A DNA stretch of 64,000 nucleotides from Hyaloscypha bicolor E (lineage: Eukaryota > Ascomycota > Leotiomycetes > Helotiales > Hyaloscyphaceae). Made by a program: the position numbers and the translations under genes. Positions 44,108-56,400 of the stretch are shown here, piece after piece. Numbering within the stretch: position 1 is the stretch's first letter; each line of letters begins with the position of its first letter. Under the pieces are notes generated by a model. That model saw only the letters and a list, made by a program, of their open reading frames with translations, was not told the DNA's origin and made no database searches. The DNA lies in contig NW_020194659.1 in the NCBI RefSeq assembly GCF_002865645.1, forward strand, positions 190,688 to 254,687. Reading direction: 5' to 3'.

Positions 44108-46136
44108 GGTCGAGTTGGTGGGGCTGATGGTGGAGTTTGTTTGGAGAGGAGCGATATTATTAAGTATAGAACAAGAAATTAGATTCAAGAGATTGAAGAA
44201 AGAGTGAAGATCGACTAGTAATAACGAATGATACTAGACAATGATCTAAGTTTGAATGAAGGCCGACAGCCTGAAGGACCGGTGAAGAGAAAAACCAAGC
44301 ACAAGTTTCGAAGAGCTAAATATATGTCAATTTTTCTTTTCGGGCAGCTCAAACGCTGCAAGTTACAGCAGGCACAAGATCCCCTAATTGATTACTAGAT
44401 CACCACAACACCTGTGCATATTCACGCATTGGGTGAACAAGTGAGGCGCAGTCACATCAGATATGATATGATACAGGAGAAACTGTGATCCTTGCTCGTT
44501 CCTCGGTGGGTCACCTGAAAAGGGGAGGGCGGCTGAGTGATGGGCTCAAAATAACTATAAGCTTGATCTCGCGACATTTCACGTCTCGAGACTCCGGACA
44601 ACGTGCCTAAGTGATGGGAAGAATTGAAGGCTGTGCAACAAGCTTTTGATGAGTTCAACATGCACATGACTTGACAGATGGAAGGCGCAACCTTTAATAG
44701 CAATGAATTGATGCGAACGGAGTCTTGACGACGGGATTCAGATGAACTCCAACCATCCCGGATTTTCGCGATACTTCGCACCGAAGCCATGAGAAAGTAT
44801 CTTCTTTACAACTCTCAAAGATCACGGAAGTCCAGTCTCTGCAGCGAATCAGAAAAGGATTCGAGCGCGTGAGATGCCGACTTGCAAGTTTGGGTGCTTG
44901 AATGATCGCTCAGATCAAACCACTGAAGCCTCAGAAGTCAACCCACGAAACAGAACACGGAAAACAAGCGATGAAAACGTGGAAAACTTTAGATTAAAGG
45001 AGTGCAAAGAGAAACGGAGTTGGTACGGCGCAATCTGCGCGCATTGAATCCATTTCGTCATGTTGCCGAAAATATGTGTTATGATGGTGAAGAAGGAGGT
45101 TTGAGGAGAAAAGCAAGGTGGGTGTGTTCCTTGAGCTACGGCGAAAGTGGCTCGGCCCGCTTTTTCCCGAAGATGAGATGGATTCTAACCTACACCGCCT
45201 TCCTAAGATGGCTTCTGCTGCATATCCAACTTCTTCACGTCTCACCTCCTCATCTCCGCCACATCACCTCCAAAGTTCGGATCGTTGCGTCGATGACAGA
45301 GCTCTCGTTCTTCTACTTGCACGACTTCGTGAACTATGTGGCCTCAAGGTGATCTTCTCGTATCCCCGTTGAACTTGTTTGTCAGTTTTTCTTCGATCGT
45401 TCAAGCTGAGTCGAGAGGCGAAGAGTTACCTTTATTGACTTACTTGACCCTCCATATTCTCGCCTCCAGCCCTATTACATCCAAGCCTCGACGACTTGCA
45501 GAGATTCCTTCCGTGGATCATACAATTGTAGCAAGAGTGTGTGACTTTATAGTGCAAAGATAATGTGCCCTGTTATTAAGGGGAACCTTAATGTCCGAAA
45601 TCCTTTAAAAAATTGGAGTAATGCGCAAAAAAAATCACCTCAAGATAAGGCTTGAAATGTGTCTCAATGTACAAGAACTTTTCGAACATTTAAGCGATGT
45701 GCAATAAAACCTTTCTGCGAGGGCTTGCACCCCGGATCTGACGATGGAGGGAAGATTGTCTGCAGCCATGTACAAGGTCAGTCACTTGAGTCGATGGTCT
45801 TCTGAGGATTCCGTTTCTCCTGCAAAACAATTGTGATTGCATGGACAAACTTTCCAAACCTGAGTAAGCTCTTTCTCTCCTAGCTGCGATTGGACGTTAC
45901 GATCATCCCAGGTTGAGAAAGAGTCTCGCCCAATAAGACTGCAGCGTAGAGCAATGCCAACCCTCAACTGGATTACTCAGCCATTCGGCGTCCCTACTCG
46001 AGTACATTTCACTTCACTTAGTTACGAGTAATCAAGCATCTAGTTCTATGTGGCAAGCGTTCAATCTCCGAGCTCATTTCCCAAATATGGCTGTCTCCCA
46101 GAAAGACAGGCGGCCCATTTTCGGCCTCTGTCACGC
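44108..46136. other. 2-kb stretch without a confident gene
   Basis: Several small frames occur. On + near 45118-45370, one reads DDRALVLLLARLRELCGLK, which looks protein-like and is followed by a possible GTGATC..TTGTCAG intron, but the spliced frame stops soon and no family is recognisable. On - at 45782-45967 there is a 61-codon frame with a Cys-containing end. I would not call either a gene. The segment next to 44107 would hold the GPI-gene promoter. Confidence 0.4.
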
Positions 46137-46412
46137 TCTGTCGAGATGTGCAACAAGACCTCCTTTCTGGTCCACAATCCGAAATATAAAGTCAATTGAG
46201 AGTGGGCAGAGCGACTTGGGCTTGAGGCCACAGCAAGAGGCAGTATAGCGACCACATCTCCATTCTACGAGACGAATGTGAAGGGCGTGTATGCGGTAGG
46301 CGATCGCGGAATGCAGATGAAGAGTGTTACGATAGCTGTTGCGTCTGGGACTTCGTGTGCAGCGGGTCTGGCGGCGATGTTGTCGGTGGAGATGGAGGGA
46401 GACTCGGGTTGA
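46137..46412 (+). pseudogene. 3' relic of a thioredoxin-reductase-like flavoprotein gene
   Basis: The frame reads SFLVHNPKYKVN, then TGA (46197-46199), then EWAERLGLEATARGSIATTSPFYETNVKGVYAVGDRGMQMKSVTIAVASGTSCAAGLAA, ending at TGA 46410-46412. This matches the C-terminal FAD-binding region of the fungal thioredoxin-reductase-like family: F-L-V-H-x-P-K, W-A-E-x-L-G-L-E, and the G-V-x-A-x-G-D-C motif that contacts FAD. The usual Cys after GD is Arg here. The N-terminal FAD and NADPH domains are missing upstream, so only about 90 codons remain. Such genes often sit in secondary-metabolite clusters, but no cluster is visible here. Confidence 0.75.
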
Positions 46413-47234
46413 GGTCTTGGAGAATGATGTTCAAAAGAGATAGGTTAGTTTAAGAAGTTTGAAAAGATTTTGAGAGTATGAGAGCATACAGTCTAAGTGT
46501 TCTGAGAGCGAAGCTTAGCCGTGTTACTTCAGTTACCGATATTTAATGGTAGCGAGGAAGTTCATACCACGAGATTTTCGGGTGTAGCTAGGCGGAGACG
46601 CCAGTCTCCCACGAGTAATAGAGATATCTGTCGAGCTGTGGCAGGGCGATGCCAACCTCTTCTGTGCTCCTCGTCTTTATCCACCTTCAGCGATGCCCGA
46701 TAGCAATCTTCACAGTACCAGTTCTTCCAGCGAGATGCCCAGACTAGCAGCTGCTTGAGCCGAGTTGAGAAGTTCGTCAGGCTGCACTTCAAGGTCGAGA
46801 GCAAGGTCTCGTGGAATTATGGTCCAGGAACCAGCATGAAGAGAAACCTTGGGCTGTGTTGCTCACGGAGTGAGACAACGATTGTATGATACCAACTGTG
46901 GGTGGTCATTTTATAGTCCTCTCTATTGATGTGACGACCGCTGTTTTGAAGAAGAAGAAGAAAAGTATGGCAGCCGAGCATCCAATTCCGATTGCCTGGC
47001 GATGGACGAAATTTATCAATGTCTCGATTCGAGATCTCACGTATATCTGGACTAGAGCACAGACAAGGCTTTAATCTTTGAGATTCAGGATCTCATAGGC
47101 AGAGGAAGAGGCATGTTTGATATACTTTAGCTGGAAGAGCATTTATCGGTAAGGGTGGCAGAGATGATCTAGCTTCACTTGAGAAATTGAAGTTGAAACC
47201 CCCGCGCCGCTGTTCTTGGCTGCCACAAGATGGT
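46413..47234. other. Intergenic, no recognised gene
   Basis: There are short frames on both strands only (longest 80 codons at 46562-46804 on -), with no domain I recognise. The right end is the 3' flank of the HET gene. Confidence 0.45.
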
Positions 47235-49350
47235 CTAGATGATTGTCACATCTCGTTTCACCCAACCTGCTTGCTCAAGTCCAGTCCCTGTCAGCCCAAA
47301 TTCAGTCTCTGTCAGCTCAAGTCCAGACTCTTTTCGTTCACATGGCAATTGAGCAACTCCAACCCTGACAAATTTCCCCTCGTTTCCTTCGCCTTTCGCA
47401 GGCTTCAGTAAAAGCGCGAAGTGGCTAGACCTGTCCCGCATAACCTGAACAAGGCTGACATCGAGATAATAGTCAGGATTGGAATAAGTGGGCTCCTTCT
47501 TTGCCACCTCATCGAAGTTGCAATCCAGGTCCCGGTATACTAGGTATTTGGTGTAGATTCTTTTGGCAACAATAGGTTGCAGGGTCCGCATCGTATCCGA
47601 TCCCCGCATTCGCTTCCACGGCCAGTTGACCCAGAAGGTCCTGAGAGTGAGCTCGCCCCCAATGACAGCACCGTAGGGGTCGTTATCTTTCAATATTACC
47701 TCGATATCCAGCACTTCAGCCTTGGCAATTATAGAATGCTTATCTAGACGAGAACTGAGCCAAAAATAGAGCTTGTTCGGAGAATCGGATTTCCCAGTCC
47801 GAAAGCAATCCATAGCAGCCCAGCTCCAGGAAGGTGCTCGATATGAATCTGGTTTGATACCATGTTCGGAGTAGCTCCAAATAAGCCCGCAATGAATATC
47901 CTCAAGCCAGATGCCTGCTTTATAAGTGGAATGTATCTGGTTGGAGAACTCATGAGCCAGGCCCGATATTGCTGGGAGTTTGTCCGATGAGACCGAAAGA
48001 GCACGAAAGGCGTAGTCATCTAGGATATTGTACCACCGTTGGAAGGCATTACGATAACCTGTTTCCAAGTTTTTCTTATCAATCGATAGAAAATTGGATA
48101 GGATGAGAAACCCTTGCTCCCTATGGGGATTGTCCGGATCCTCATTGGGCTTTATTTCAAAGCAACTCCTCTTTTGACAGTTCCATTTCAGTTCTGTTGC
48201 CGAATAATGGATTGTGCGTGGAGACAGAAGAGTCTCTTGCAGTGTCCAGCCATGTTTTGACAAGTGATCTTCGTCCTTCATCCTACGATGCCTCAACAAG
48301 ATGTTACTGATTGGACTTTATACCACTGGTAGACTCTGTGTTGAACCAAGACGGGTGCCAGAGACCCGTTCAAAAGGCAAGCCTACCGAGGGTAAAATAG
48401 CGAGTGGGGGATCATTTTTCCTTTCTAAATGAAGAAATCCTTCATGGTCTCCGCTAGCACAATCGACAGCAATGGTCAAAGCTGATCTCTTATAATAGAG
48501 GTGCATTGAAGCTGCTTCCTGGACCCAATCTTCATGGCTATCTTGGATAATACACAAGGAGTCTATCCAAAGAAACCGAAATCCGAGTCTCCTAGCGACA
48601 AGGATAGCGTCTTGAAAAGTTCTTGGAAGGTCTTCTAGTGAGATCGACTGCTCGAAATCTGCGATATTGGAGAGTGTCGTGCGAAAGTGCGGTTTCGGTC
48701 CCCACTGTGCCGTAGACATTTGATTAGGTCCATATTCCTCAGGCGACAGGCAACGAACAATACCAGTGAGATTGAAAAAAGTATACTTACACAATGGCTG
48801 AGTGTAACATAGGCACCAACCTCCCTTGGATTTGCGACTTTCAAAAAAATTGGACTATCGCCTCCTCCTATCCTGATATCCAGAACCCTAGTGGGTAAAG
48901 GTGCCTCGGTTTCACAAGGGCAGTAACTCTCATGACTTTCGGCACATTCTCTCATCCATGTGTTTATCAGGGCAAAACAACCATCCGAGTATGGCGTTGC
49001 GAAGCTCGGCCTGCCTTCGACCAGTTCTGCCAGCTCTGGAGCGCAGTCGTGCTCAACATATATCTCGAATTCTGCAAAATAGCCGCCGAGTTGCATTAGA
49101 TTTTCGGTGAAGAAATGAACGGATTTAATGGCACAGGGGTACTCAGAATAAATCTTGTAGGTAATCCGAGGGTCCATGTTTAATAAAGGGAGTTCACGTT
49201 CTTTCTCGACACGGAGTTCTCGACACGGAGTTCTCGACACAGTTCACAGCCTTGTTCGGCGGCTTGGTAAACGGCGCGGAGGTTTGCATGATGGGGACCC
49301 CATGCCTCCTCGGCAAAGACGTTAATGGACTTACAAACATCGCAGAGCAT
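47235..49350 (-). pseudogene. HET-domain (heterokaryon incompatibility) gene with a frameshifting 14-bp duplication
   Basis: The start at 49350 gives MLCDVCKSINVF and the usual HET N-terminal Cys pattern (CELCREL). The HET domain follows: YVTLSHC, an 86-nt intron (48790-48705), then WGPKPHFRTTLSNI, LPRTFQDAILVARRLGFRFLWIDSLCIIQD, DWVQEAASM, YYKRSALTIAVD, and further on HGWTLQETLLSPRTIHYS and YRAPSWSWAAMD. These are the canonical blocks. Two lesions break the frame: a tandem duplication of 14 bp at 49203-49230 and an in-frame TAA at 48318-48320. Downstream, 47235-48299 is open to the end. HET proteins trigger cell death on fusion of unlike individuals. This copy is probably inactive unless unusual splicing removes the lesions. 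Confidence 0.83.
49203..49240. repeat. 14-bp tandem duplication, about 2.7 copies, in the HET coding start
   Basis: TTCTCGACACGGAG occurs twice head to tail (49203-49216, 49217-49230), followed by a partial third copy TTCTCGACAC. One unit fewer restores the reading frame of the HET gene (CRELRVEKERELPLL). As 14 is not a multiple of three, copy-number change switches the frame. Confidence 0.9.
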
Positions 49351-50489
49351 TTCGGGAGATGCGACGTGTATCGTAGGCCTTCAGAATTCTGGGCGTGTTG
49401 ACGGATGTTGAAAGGCAACACGGATGCATCGACTCGATCCTGGCAGGCAGGCGTAACCTTATTAGTCAGCTGTCCAATGGTTCTAGTGGTTGCATGGCTG
49501 CTTCACTGGATAGATCTGGAGAGCTGCAAGGCTCTGATGTGGAGGCTCCGCATTGGCTGGCAGGAGCGACAGGGACGTAATCATGCAAGTTGACAGGTTG
49601 TGCTGCCTGGCAAGGCTCGACCAAAACACTCGCATTCTGTCTGTTCCGATGATTGGATCGCCCCGCGACGCCGCCGGAGAGCCAGCAAAATACTGCTCCA
49701 TGTTGTTCAGGCCAACGCCTCGAGCATCGAAGTCGAAATGCTGATGTCTTCGCAAGACGCGATTGCAGTTCGAGAGGACCGAAGTCTGCGTGAATGAATC
49801 TTGGACACAAACCCAGAAAATCGCAGCTCATTCCGTTCCGAGCAACCTCGAACATCGGACAAAGTGATGGAAGGCCGATCGATCGAGGAGCGGGTATCAG
49901 ACACGAGTCACGGAGCGGGTGCGGATTTGGAGTCGTACAGGTCCTCGTCCTCTCTGCAAGGTGGTACCTGGTCATTCCTCGCGAATATTGTTGCGTGGAG
50001 AGGTGGACGAGTCTCTTGGAGGTCTGTTCGCGGGATTATGAGTGAAGATAAACGAAGTGGAAGAATGAAGAGAAAGGAGAAAGAGGAGAGGAGGATCATT
50101 GGCGCCTTCCACAAGGAGGTAAATCAAGAGTCACGTGATTGAGAACCACATCCTCCCGTCGACTTCGAAGGCACTTTTGGGCAAGAGTATTGAGATTTTG
50201 TGGCATCTATTCTCTACGAACAAAAGCGTACTGCAGTATTGTATTGTACAACGCAGAAAAGCAAGAGTTTACCAGTCCTCGTAACAGCTGCTTTACACCA
50301 GCGATGGACAATAAACTCCACCAACGCAACCATCACCTTTCAAGTATCTCAACGCCAATCAGCCATGCAGCCACGTGCATGCAACAACAAACTCCCTCAG
50401 ATTTTATACACCATCCATTTGCAAGCAACTTTTATCTTCTTGGCACACCTCCCAATACATGCCTACACAACTTACTTTCCCAACCATAA
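49351..50489. other. Intergenic, HET upstream region and transporter 3' flank
   Basis: There are overlapping short frames on both strands (longest 169 codons on -, 49466-49975; 113 on +, 49801-50142) without recognisable domains or splice-supported extension. I do not call a gene. Confidence 0.45.
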
Positions 50490-52336
50490 TTAAACGGCCT
50501 GAGTCGGGTTCTGAGCCATCGCCGGCTTCGAGTTCGGATTCTCAGGGAAGGCTCGCTCATCGTGGGCCATCAAACGAGCCGGGACAGTCTCCTTATTCTC
50601 AGCCACCTTAACATCAGCAGGCAAGACACTGGGCTTCCAGCCAGCGCTCTTCCGTGGGTTAACGCCAGAAGTATACATAGTATCGATCTCCTCCAAGCTG
50701 CGGTCCTTGGTCTCCATCATGAAGAAATAAACAATGAAGAACAGCGCCAAGCAGCAGCCGCCGAAGACGAGACCGTAGAAGTAGTGGATCGCGTTCGTGA
50801 TGAAGGTTGTGAAGAAGGAGATCAGGAAGTTGAAGAGCCAGTTCGAGGCAGTGGCAACAGCCATGGCAGGAGCACGGTAGCGGGACGGGTACATTTCTCC
50901 GACGACAGCCCAGACGAGAGGGCCCCAGGTTGTGGCGAAGGCTACGATGAAGAGACAGGTGAAGACAATCAAGACTTTACCAGCGGTGGGGGTAGCCATG
51001 GGGTTATTGGCGTCGAGAACGAAGGAGCCGACGAAAGCGTAGATCATGAAGCACATGAACATCCATGCAGCGCCAGCCATCAAAGCCTTGCGGCGACCAC
51101 AGTTCTTGACTATCCAGAGACCACCAATGGTAGCTCCCACGTTGACAGAACCGAGAATTATGGAGGTGATGTAGGAGTTCTCAATACCAGTGGACTTGAA
51201 GACAGTTGTGCCGTAGTAAAAGAAGAAGTTGGCGCCAGTGAGCTGCTGACCAGCTTGGAGGATCATGCCGAGAAGGGTACGGTAGAGCATGCTTGGTCCG
51301 GTGAAGATCTCATACCATGGGGCAACGCCCTGAGCGTTGTCTGCCTTCAACTTATCATCGATTTCCTTGACCTCGTCGTCAATCAGCTTGGAGTAGGGAT
51401 CGACACCGTTCAACCTAGCCAATGTGTTCCGTGCTTCCTCCACCCGGCCCATGCGGTAGGCGAATCGTGGAGATTCCGGCATGAACAGGATGGAACCGCC
51501 TAGGATGAGAGCCCACAGCATGGAAAGAGCATTGGGGATTCTCCATTGGGCAGAGTTGCCGAAAGCAGCTTCAGTGTGCCAGTTGATCTGTAAGTTGTTA
51601 GCATCCAGCTGTATCAGGGAAGTTAAGTAACTCACCATATAAGCAGTCCAAATACCAAGCGTTATCATCAGCTGATACGAAGCAACCGTCGCACCTCGAA
51701 TATTCTTCGGTACACTCTCACTCTGATACATCGGCACACTCGTGCTCAGCGCACCAATACCCATCCCAGCGGTGAATCGTCCCATCGCAAACTGCACCCA
51801 TTGCTTCTCGGACGAAACCTCAATAACAACACCAATGATATAGAAGAACGCCGCGGAAGAGATGGTCCACTTGCGGCCAAGGCGATCGCAGATCCATCCA
51901 GAGGCAAGACAGCCAACGAGCGTACCGATGCAGAGCAAGCCCACGATTGTTCCTTGGCGCGCAGCACTGAACTGGCCGTTCTCGCCGAAGCGCGCGAGGA
52001 AGTCGGCCATGGCGAGGAAACCTATTCACCTGTTAGCACCTGCAAGCATCGCGAGCGGGTGATGGTGGAGAGGGACATACCGGAGATTTGACCAGACTCG
52101 TAGCCAAAGATGAAGCCACCCATGGACGCGATCGCGCCGAGCAGGACAGCGAGGAAGGTGAGCATTGGCTCATTACCAGCAGTAAGGGGGACGGGGGCAG
52201 CGTGCCCGTGGATACCAGATGCGATGGACTGCGACGCGGGCGTGTTGGAGAGGGGGGTTTGGTCGGAGGGCGTGCTTGCTGCGCTGCCTTTCGCGACGGC
52301 AGCAGGAGCGACCTCCGTCTTGGACAAGAAACCCAT
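50490..52336 (-). CDS. Major facilitator superfamily sugar transporter
   Basis: Three exons (52336-52081, 52021-51636, 51587-50490) give 579 aa. Intron 1 is 59 nt (GTATGT, GCTAAC branch, AATAG). Intron 2 is 48 nt (GTGAGT, GCTAAC, TTACAG) and in frame, so an unspliced reading is also open. Motifs of the sugar porter family: GGFIFGYESGQISG in TM1, DRLGRKW in the first loop, PESPRFAYRMGR after TM6, QQLTGANFFFYYGTTVF in TM7, VGEMYPSRYRA and METKDRSLEEID after TM12. It imports hexoses or related sugars at the plasma membrane. The substrate is not predictable from the motifs. The 60-residue Ser/Ala-rich N-terminus is cytosolic. No defects are visible. Confidence 0.93.
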
Positions 52337-53464
52337 GGCGGAGTTGCGTTCTTGAACTTGCGGTTATCTGACTGTCAAAGGGTGGTGTTGCGGTATTGCG
52401 GTGTTGGAGTCGAGATGAAGAGTTTGATTGATGGAGAAATGAGAGCGAAGAAGGGAGAGAAAAGGGTGGTGCGAGCGCGGAGACTTATACAAGAATTCAC
52501 CGCGAAGGCCATTTGACCGTGGCCAGCTGGGCCAGTCTTGAAGCAGGAAGGAGCGAGGTCGTTCTTTCCATTTTGGGATTTCTAGGGCTGCAGGACCCAC
52601 TCTCCCCGAACTGCACATGATCAGAAAGGAGACGGTTCGCAATTCGGCACACAGAATTTCGTATTATTCCTGATTGTGGCATGGGGCCAAATTGTGAAGT
52701 CTGGCGATGCGGCCACGTCGAGCTGTCAGTGAGAAACCGGGTCCCAGGAAAACGCCTCCGTGGTACCACCGACATATGTTGGGTCCCTGGTACGTTGGTA
52801 GATGAGCTAAGCTAAGAAACTTATCGATTTCTCGAGATATATCAAGAGATTGATATGCTTTAGCAGCTTGAGTGAAGATGAGAGAAGCCTCGAAAGATGA
52901 TTGTCTCATCCCATCTTTTCATGTTGTCGTAAAATACCCATCTCAGCCTTGTCAAACCCGCAAGCCTCCTCAAACCTAGCTTATGACCGACTCAAACCCA
53001 TCTTTAGATCCAGTTAGAGCCAATTATCTGATAGCGGACCGCGTTGTGGGTGTGTTCGGGACAATGGCGTGGGAGCGAAGTGCAAGTGAAGTGAGGATGG
53101 AGTAAGGATGGAGTGAGGTCGTGAAAAGTGAGGCTCGAAATATGGGGCATTGCCGAAGCCACACTGGCGCGAGTGCCGTCAACACAGGGGCCGATCCTTG
53201 AGATGACAGGGAAGAACGCCGCCAAGAGATTCAGAATGACGATGGTGCGGCCGCCGTTTGCTCGGGATCGACGCTCCATATGACTTTTTCGACATACATC
53301 ACGTGTTATTGTCAGTTATTTTTGTCGAGAAGAACCACCACTGAAGCATTGCTGAAGGTTAGCCAGTTGCGAAGAGCGAAACACATAATACAGACGTAGA
53401 ACAGGCTGGAGAAGAAGATTGGTCTATACAATACCATTTCCAGTCTATACACAAATACAAACAT
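52337..53464. other. Intergenic between the transporter and PRP22
   Basis: It contains the transporter promoter and the PRP22 3' flank. A 91-codon - strand frame (53004-53279) starts MERRSRANGGRTIVILNLLAAFF with one hydrophobic segment. I cannot support it as a gene by family or splice signals. Confidence 0.5.
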
Positions 53465-56400
53465 CTAACCCCAAGTCCCCCCACCCCCTCCCCGTCCCTG
53501 CCTCTTCTGCGCACTCAACCTCCAATCATCCTCCGCAGCAAACTTGTTATAAAGCGGCTGTATCCTCTCTGCCTTCTTCCTCTTACTCAGCTTATCCGTC
53601 GGCGCAACCTTAAAGAAGCTCGGCGCCGCCTCCACAAGCCATTTCGGCTCGATCGCCGTCGTTTGATGCATATACTCTTTACTCGTCAACACCAGCGTAT
53701 GGTAAATCACCCATTCCGCCTGCTTGCCAAACAGCGCGGAAGAGGGGTGCAGGTACACGGGTGTGCCCTCGATGAGCGTTTTGTACCCTTCTTGTGGGTC
53801 CTTGCGCGCGGAGTTGCGGAAAAAGCCGCTGCATAATGCTTGTCGGACTTTTTGCGTGTTGCGACCACAAGAGACGACGGGGTGTTTGTACCGCTCCATA
53901 ATCTTCACCAACTGATCACGGACATCCTTTGCTCTGCGCATGCTTCGAGCTTGGATAAAATTCTCAAAGCACCAAGGGTTCGCATATTTATTCTGCTTCC
54001 AGGAGTTGTAGACATTCAAGAGAGTCAAATGGTCTCCATGCGGGTCGTGGAACTTGGCTTTCTTCTGGTCGGCTTGCGTCTGCTTTTCTTTTGGGCGGTA
54101 GAAGGGGGGCGGCATGGAGAGCATGGCGACGATGCTGAGGATTTCCTCCGAGCAGCCGATGTCGACGGCTGCAATAAGGACTTTGGCTAGGGAGGGGTCC
54201 ATAGGGAAATCAGCCATTTTGCGGCCGAGGCGGGTGAGGAGTCCTTCGTCGTCTAGAGCTGATAGGGCGTAGAGTTCTTCGAGGGCTGTTAACATCGTGT
54301 TTGTGGGTGGAGGGTCCATAAAGTCGAAGTGTAATAAGTCGTTGATTCCCATGGCTTTGAGCATGAGAATCGTGTGAGAGAGATTTTGCCTCTGGATTTC
54401 TGGAATTGAGGTAGGCAGCATTTCGGATTGGAATGCAGCTTCGGTGTAAAGACGGAAACACTTTCCCGGACCAGTTCTCCCAGCACGGCCAGCTCTTTGC
54501 TTTGCTTGAGCTTGGGAAATAGGTGTCACAACAAGAGAGTCCATTCCAAGCTTCGGATCGTATGCGTTCTGCTTGACGAAGCCAGGGTCGATGACATAGT
54601 AGATGTGGTCGATCGTGATGGATGTTTCTGCAATGTTGGTGGCAATAACGACTTTTCTGCTTCCAGGAGGCGCTGGGTCGAAGATCTTACTCTGCATCTC
54701 ACTGGGTAATGCTGAATACACAGGGAGAATGATGAGCTCGGGGACACTTGGTCCGAGCGCTTTCATACGCTCGAACAAGATCTCACAACTGGTATCAATT
54801 TCTTCCTGGCCAGTCAAGAAGAGAAGAATATCTCCAGGGGGTTCCGTAAGATGAATCTGCATCACGGTAACGAGAGCTGCATCCAGATAATCGGACTCGG
54901 GTTCACGAGAGTACATGATCTCGACCGGAAAAGTTCTTCCGGGAATTGAGAAGATGGGACATTCGTTGAAGTACGCAGAAAATTTGTCGGCATCAAGAGT
55001 AGCGGATGTAACGATGACTTTCAAGTCCGGTCGACGCTTCAAGGTCTTTTTCAGCAGTGCGAAGAGGACATCGGTCGAAATCGTACGTTCGTGAGCCTCG
55101 TCCAACATGATGACTGAATATCTCTTCAACTCAGGATCCATGAGAACCTCGCGTTCCAACATGCCGTCGGTCATGTATTTGATCTTGGTCGCTGAACTGG
55201 TGCAGTCTTCAAATCGAATGGCATATCCAACCTCTTGACCGAGCTGACAACCCACCTCCTCTGCAACACGTTTTGCTACCGACATAGCAGCAACACGACG
55301 AGGTTGGGTACATCCAATCATGCCATTGTTGGCAAAACCTGCTTCAGCCAGATATTGAGTCAGCTGCGTCGTCTTTCCCGAGCCAGTGTCTCCAACTACG
55401 ATCAACAATTGATTGGCATGTACAGCCTTGATTAGTTCTGATCTGAATCTGTAGACAGGCAACGATTCTCGCTGTTGCTTGATCGTCATATCTGTTCTTC
55501 GTCCAAAAGATTGTTCCTTATTCTGTGTTGCTTTCTTCCACTCGGGCACATCTTCCAGTGCTGGGAGGGGTTTGGCGCTTCGTAGATCACTGGCAAATTT
55601 CCTCTCATCCGGTGCTGCCATAGGATCATTCCACTGCGCCGATAGATCAACCTTTGAACTTTCTTCAGCAGCTTTATCCTGTGCCTCCTGTTGTCTTAAT
55701 TCTCTTCGGTCTTTCGCAAGTGTAGTCCCAGCCATAGCAGCTCGATTCATGGAACCATCCGGAGCCTTGACCACTCGGATAGGAGAAAGCTCGAGAGACT
55801 GTTTCGTCTGTCCAGCAAGGAAAGGTGGCTCCTCTTCTCGCAGCTCAATATCAACATCTTCTTCCAACTCCATTTCTCCCTCGCCATTCAATGTGGCGTT
55901 GTACTCTTCATCTAGATCTGGGTAGTCTGAAGCCTTCACAACCCCAGAAGCAATAAGCTGCCGAATCTCCCATCGCTCTGGAGACGTCATTCTCTTCTTC
56001 ACCTTCCGAGAGTTGTTTGTCATGTCCCCTTCAAATACCAACACTTTATCGTCTATCAGGCCGTACTCGTTCTTCGTTCCCCCTAGCCTCTCCATATTGG
56101 CGCCTGATTGGATCCTGGCTTGTGGAGCCATATCTCTGCCAGTTTCCTGATCAACATCTTTCATGGAAAGCCCGATCCTAGAGCCTTCAATCTTGACGAC
56201 CTTGATCTTCACCGGCTGTCCTCTCGATACCAGATCTGAAGGGTGGTTTACCCGTTGACCCTCCACCAAGGCTGATACATGGACAAGGCCATCCACCTTC
56301 CCTTTGACCCCATGTATATTCACGAACGCTCCAAAATCTTTCACTCCCGTAATATGACCATCGTACACCTTGAAAATAATAGGCTCATCATCAATCTCGG

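Noticed and set aside
45002..45563. Cluster of + strand frames of 75-116 codons
   Set aside because: A short protein-like stretch exists but spliced readings stop quickly; kept only as a note in the intergenic entry.
49466..50142. Overlapping 169-codon (-) and 113-codon (+) frames
   Set aside because: Each contradicts the other, neither shows a domain or regular composition.
50562..51503. 313-codon + strand open frame
   Set aside because: It is entirely antisense to the third exon of the sugar transporter, which has family motifs and splice signals.
53004..53279. 91-codon - strand frame with one hydrophobic segment
   Set aside because: No recognised family, no splice-supported extension, and composition is not clearly coding.
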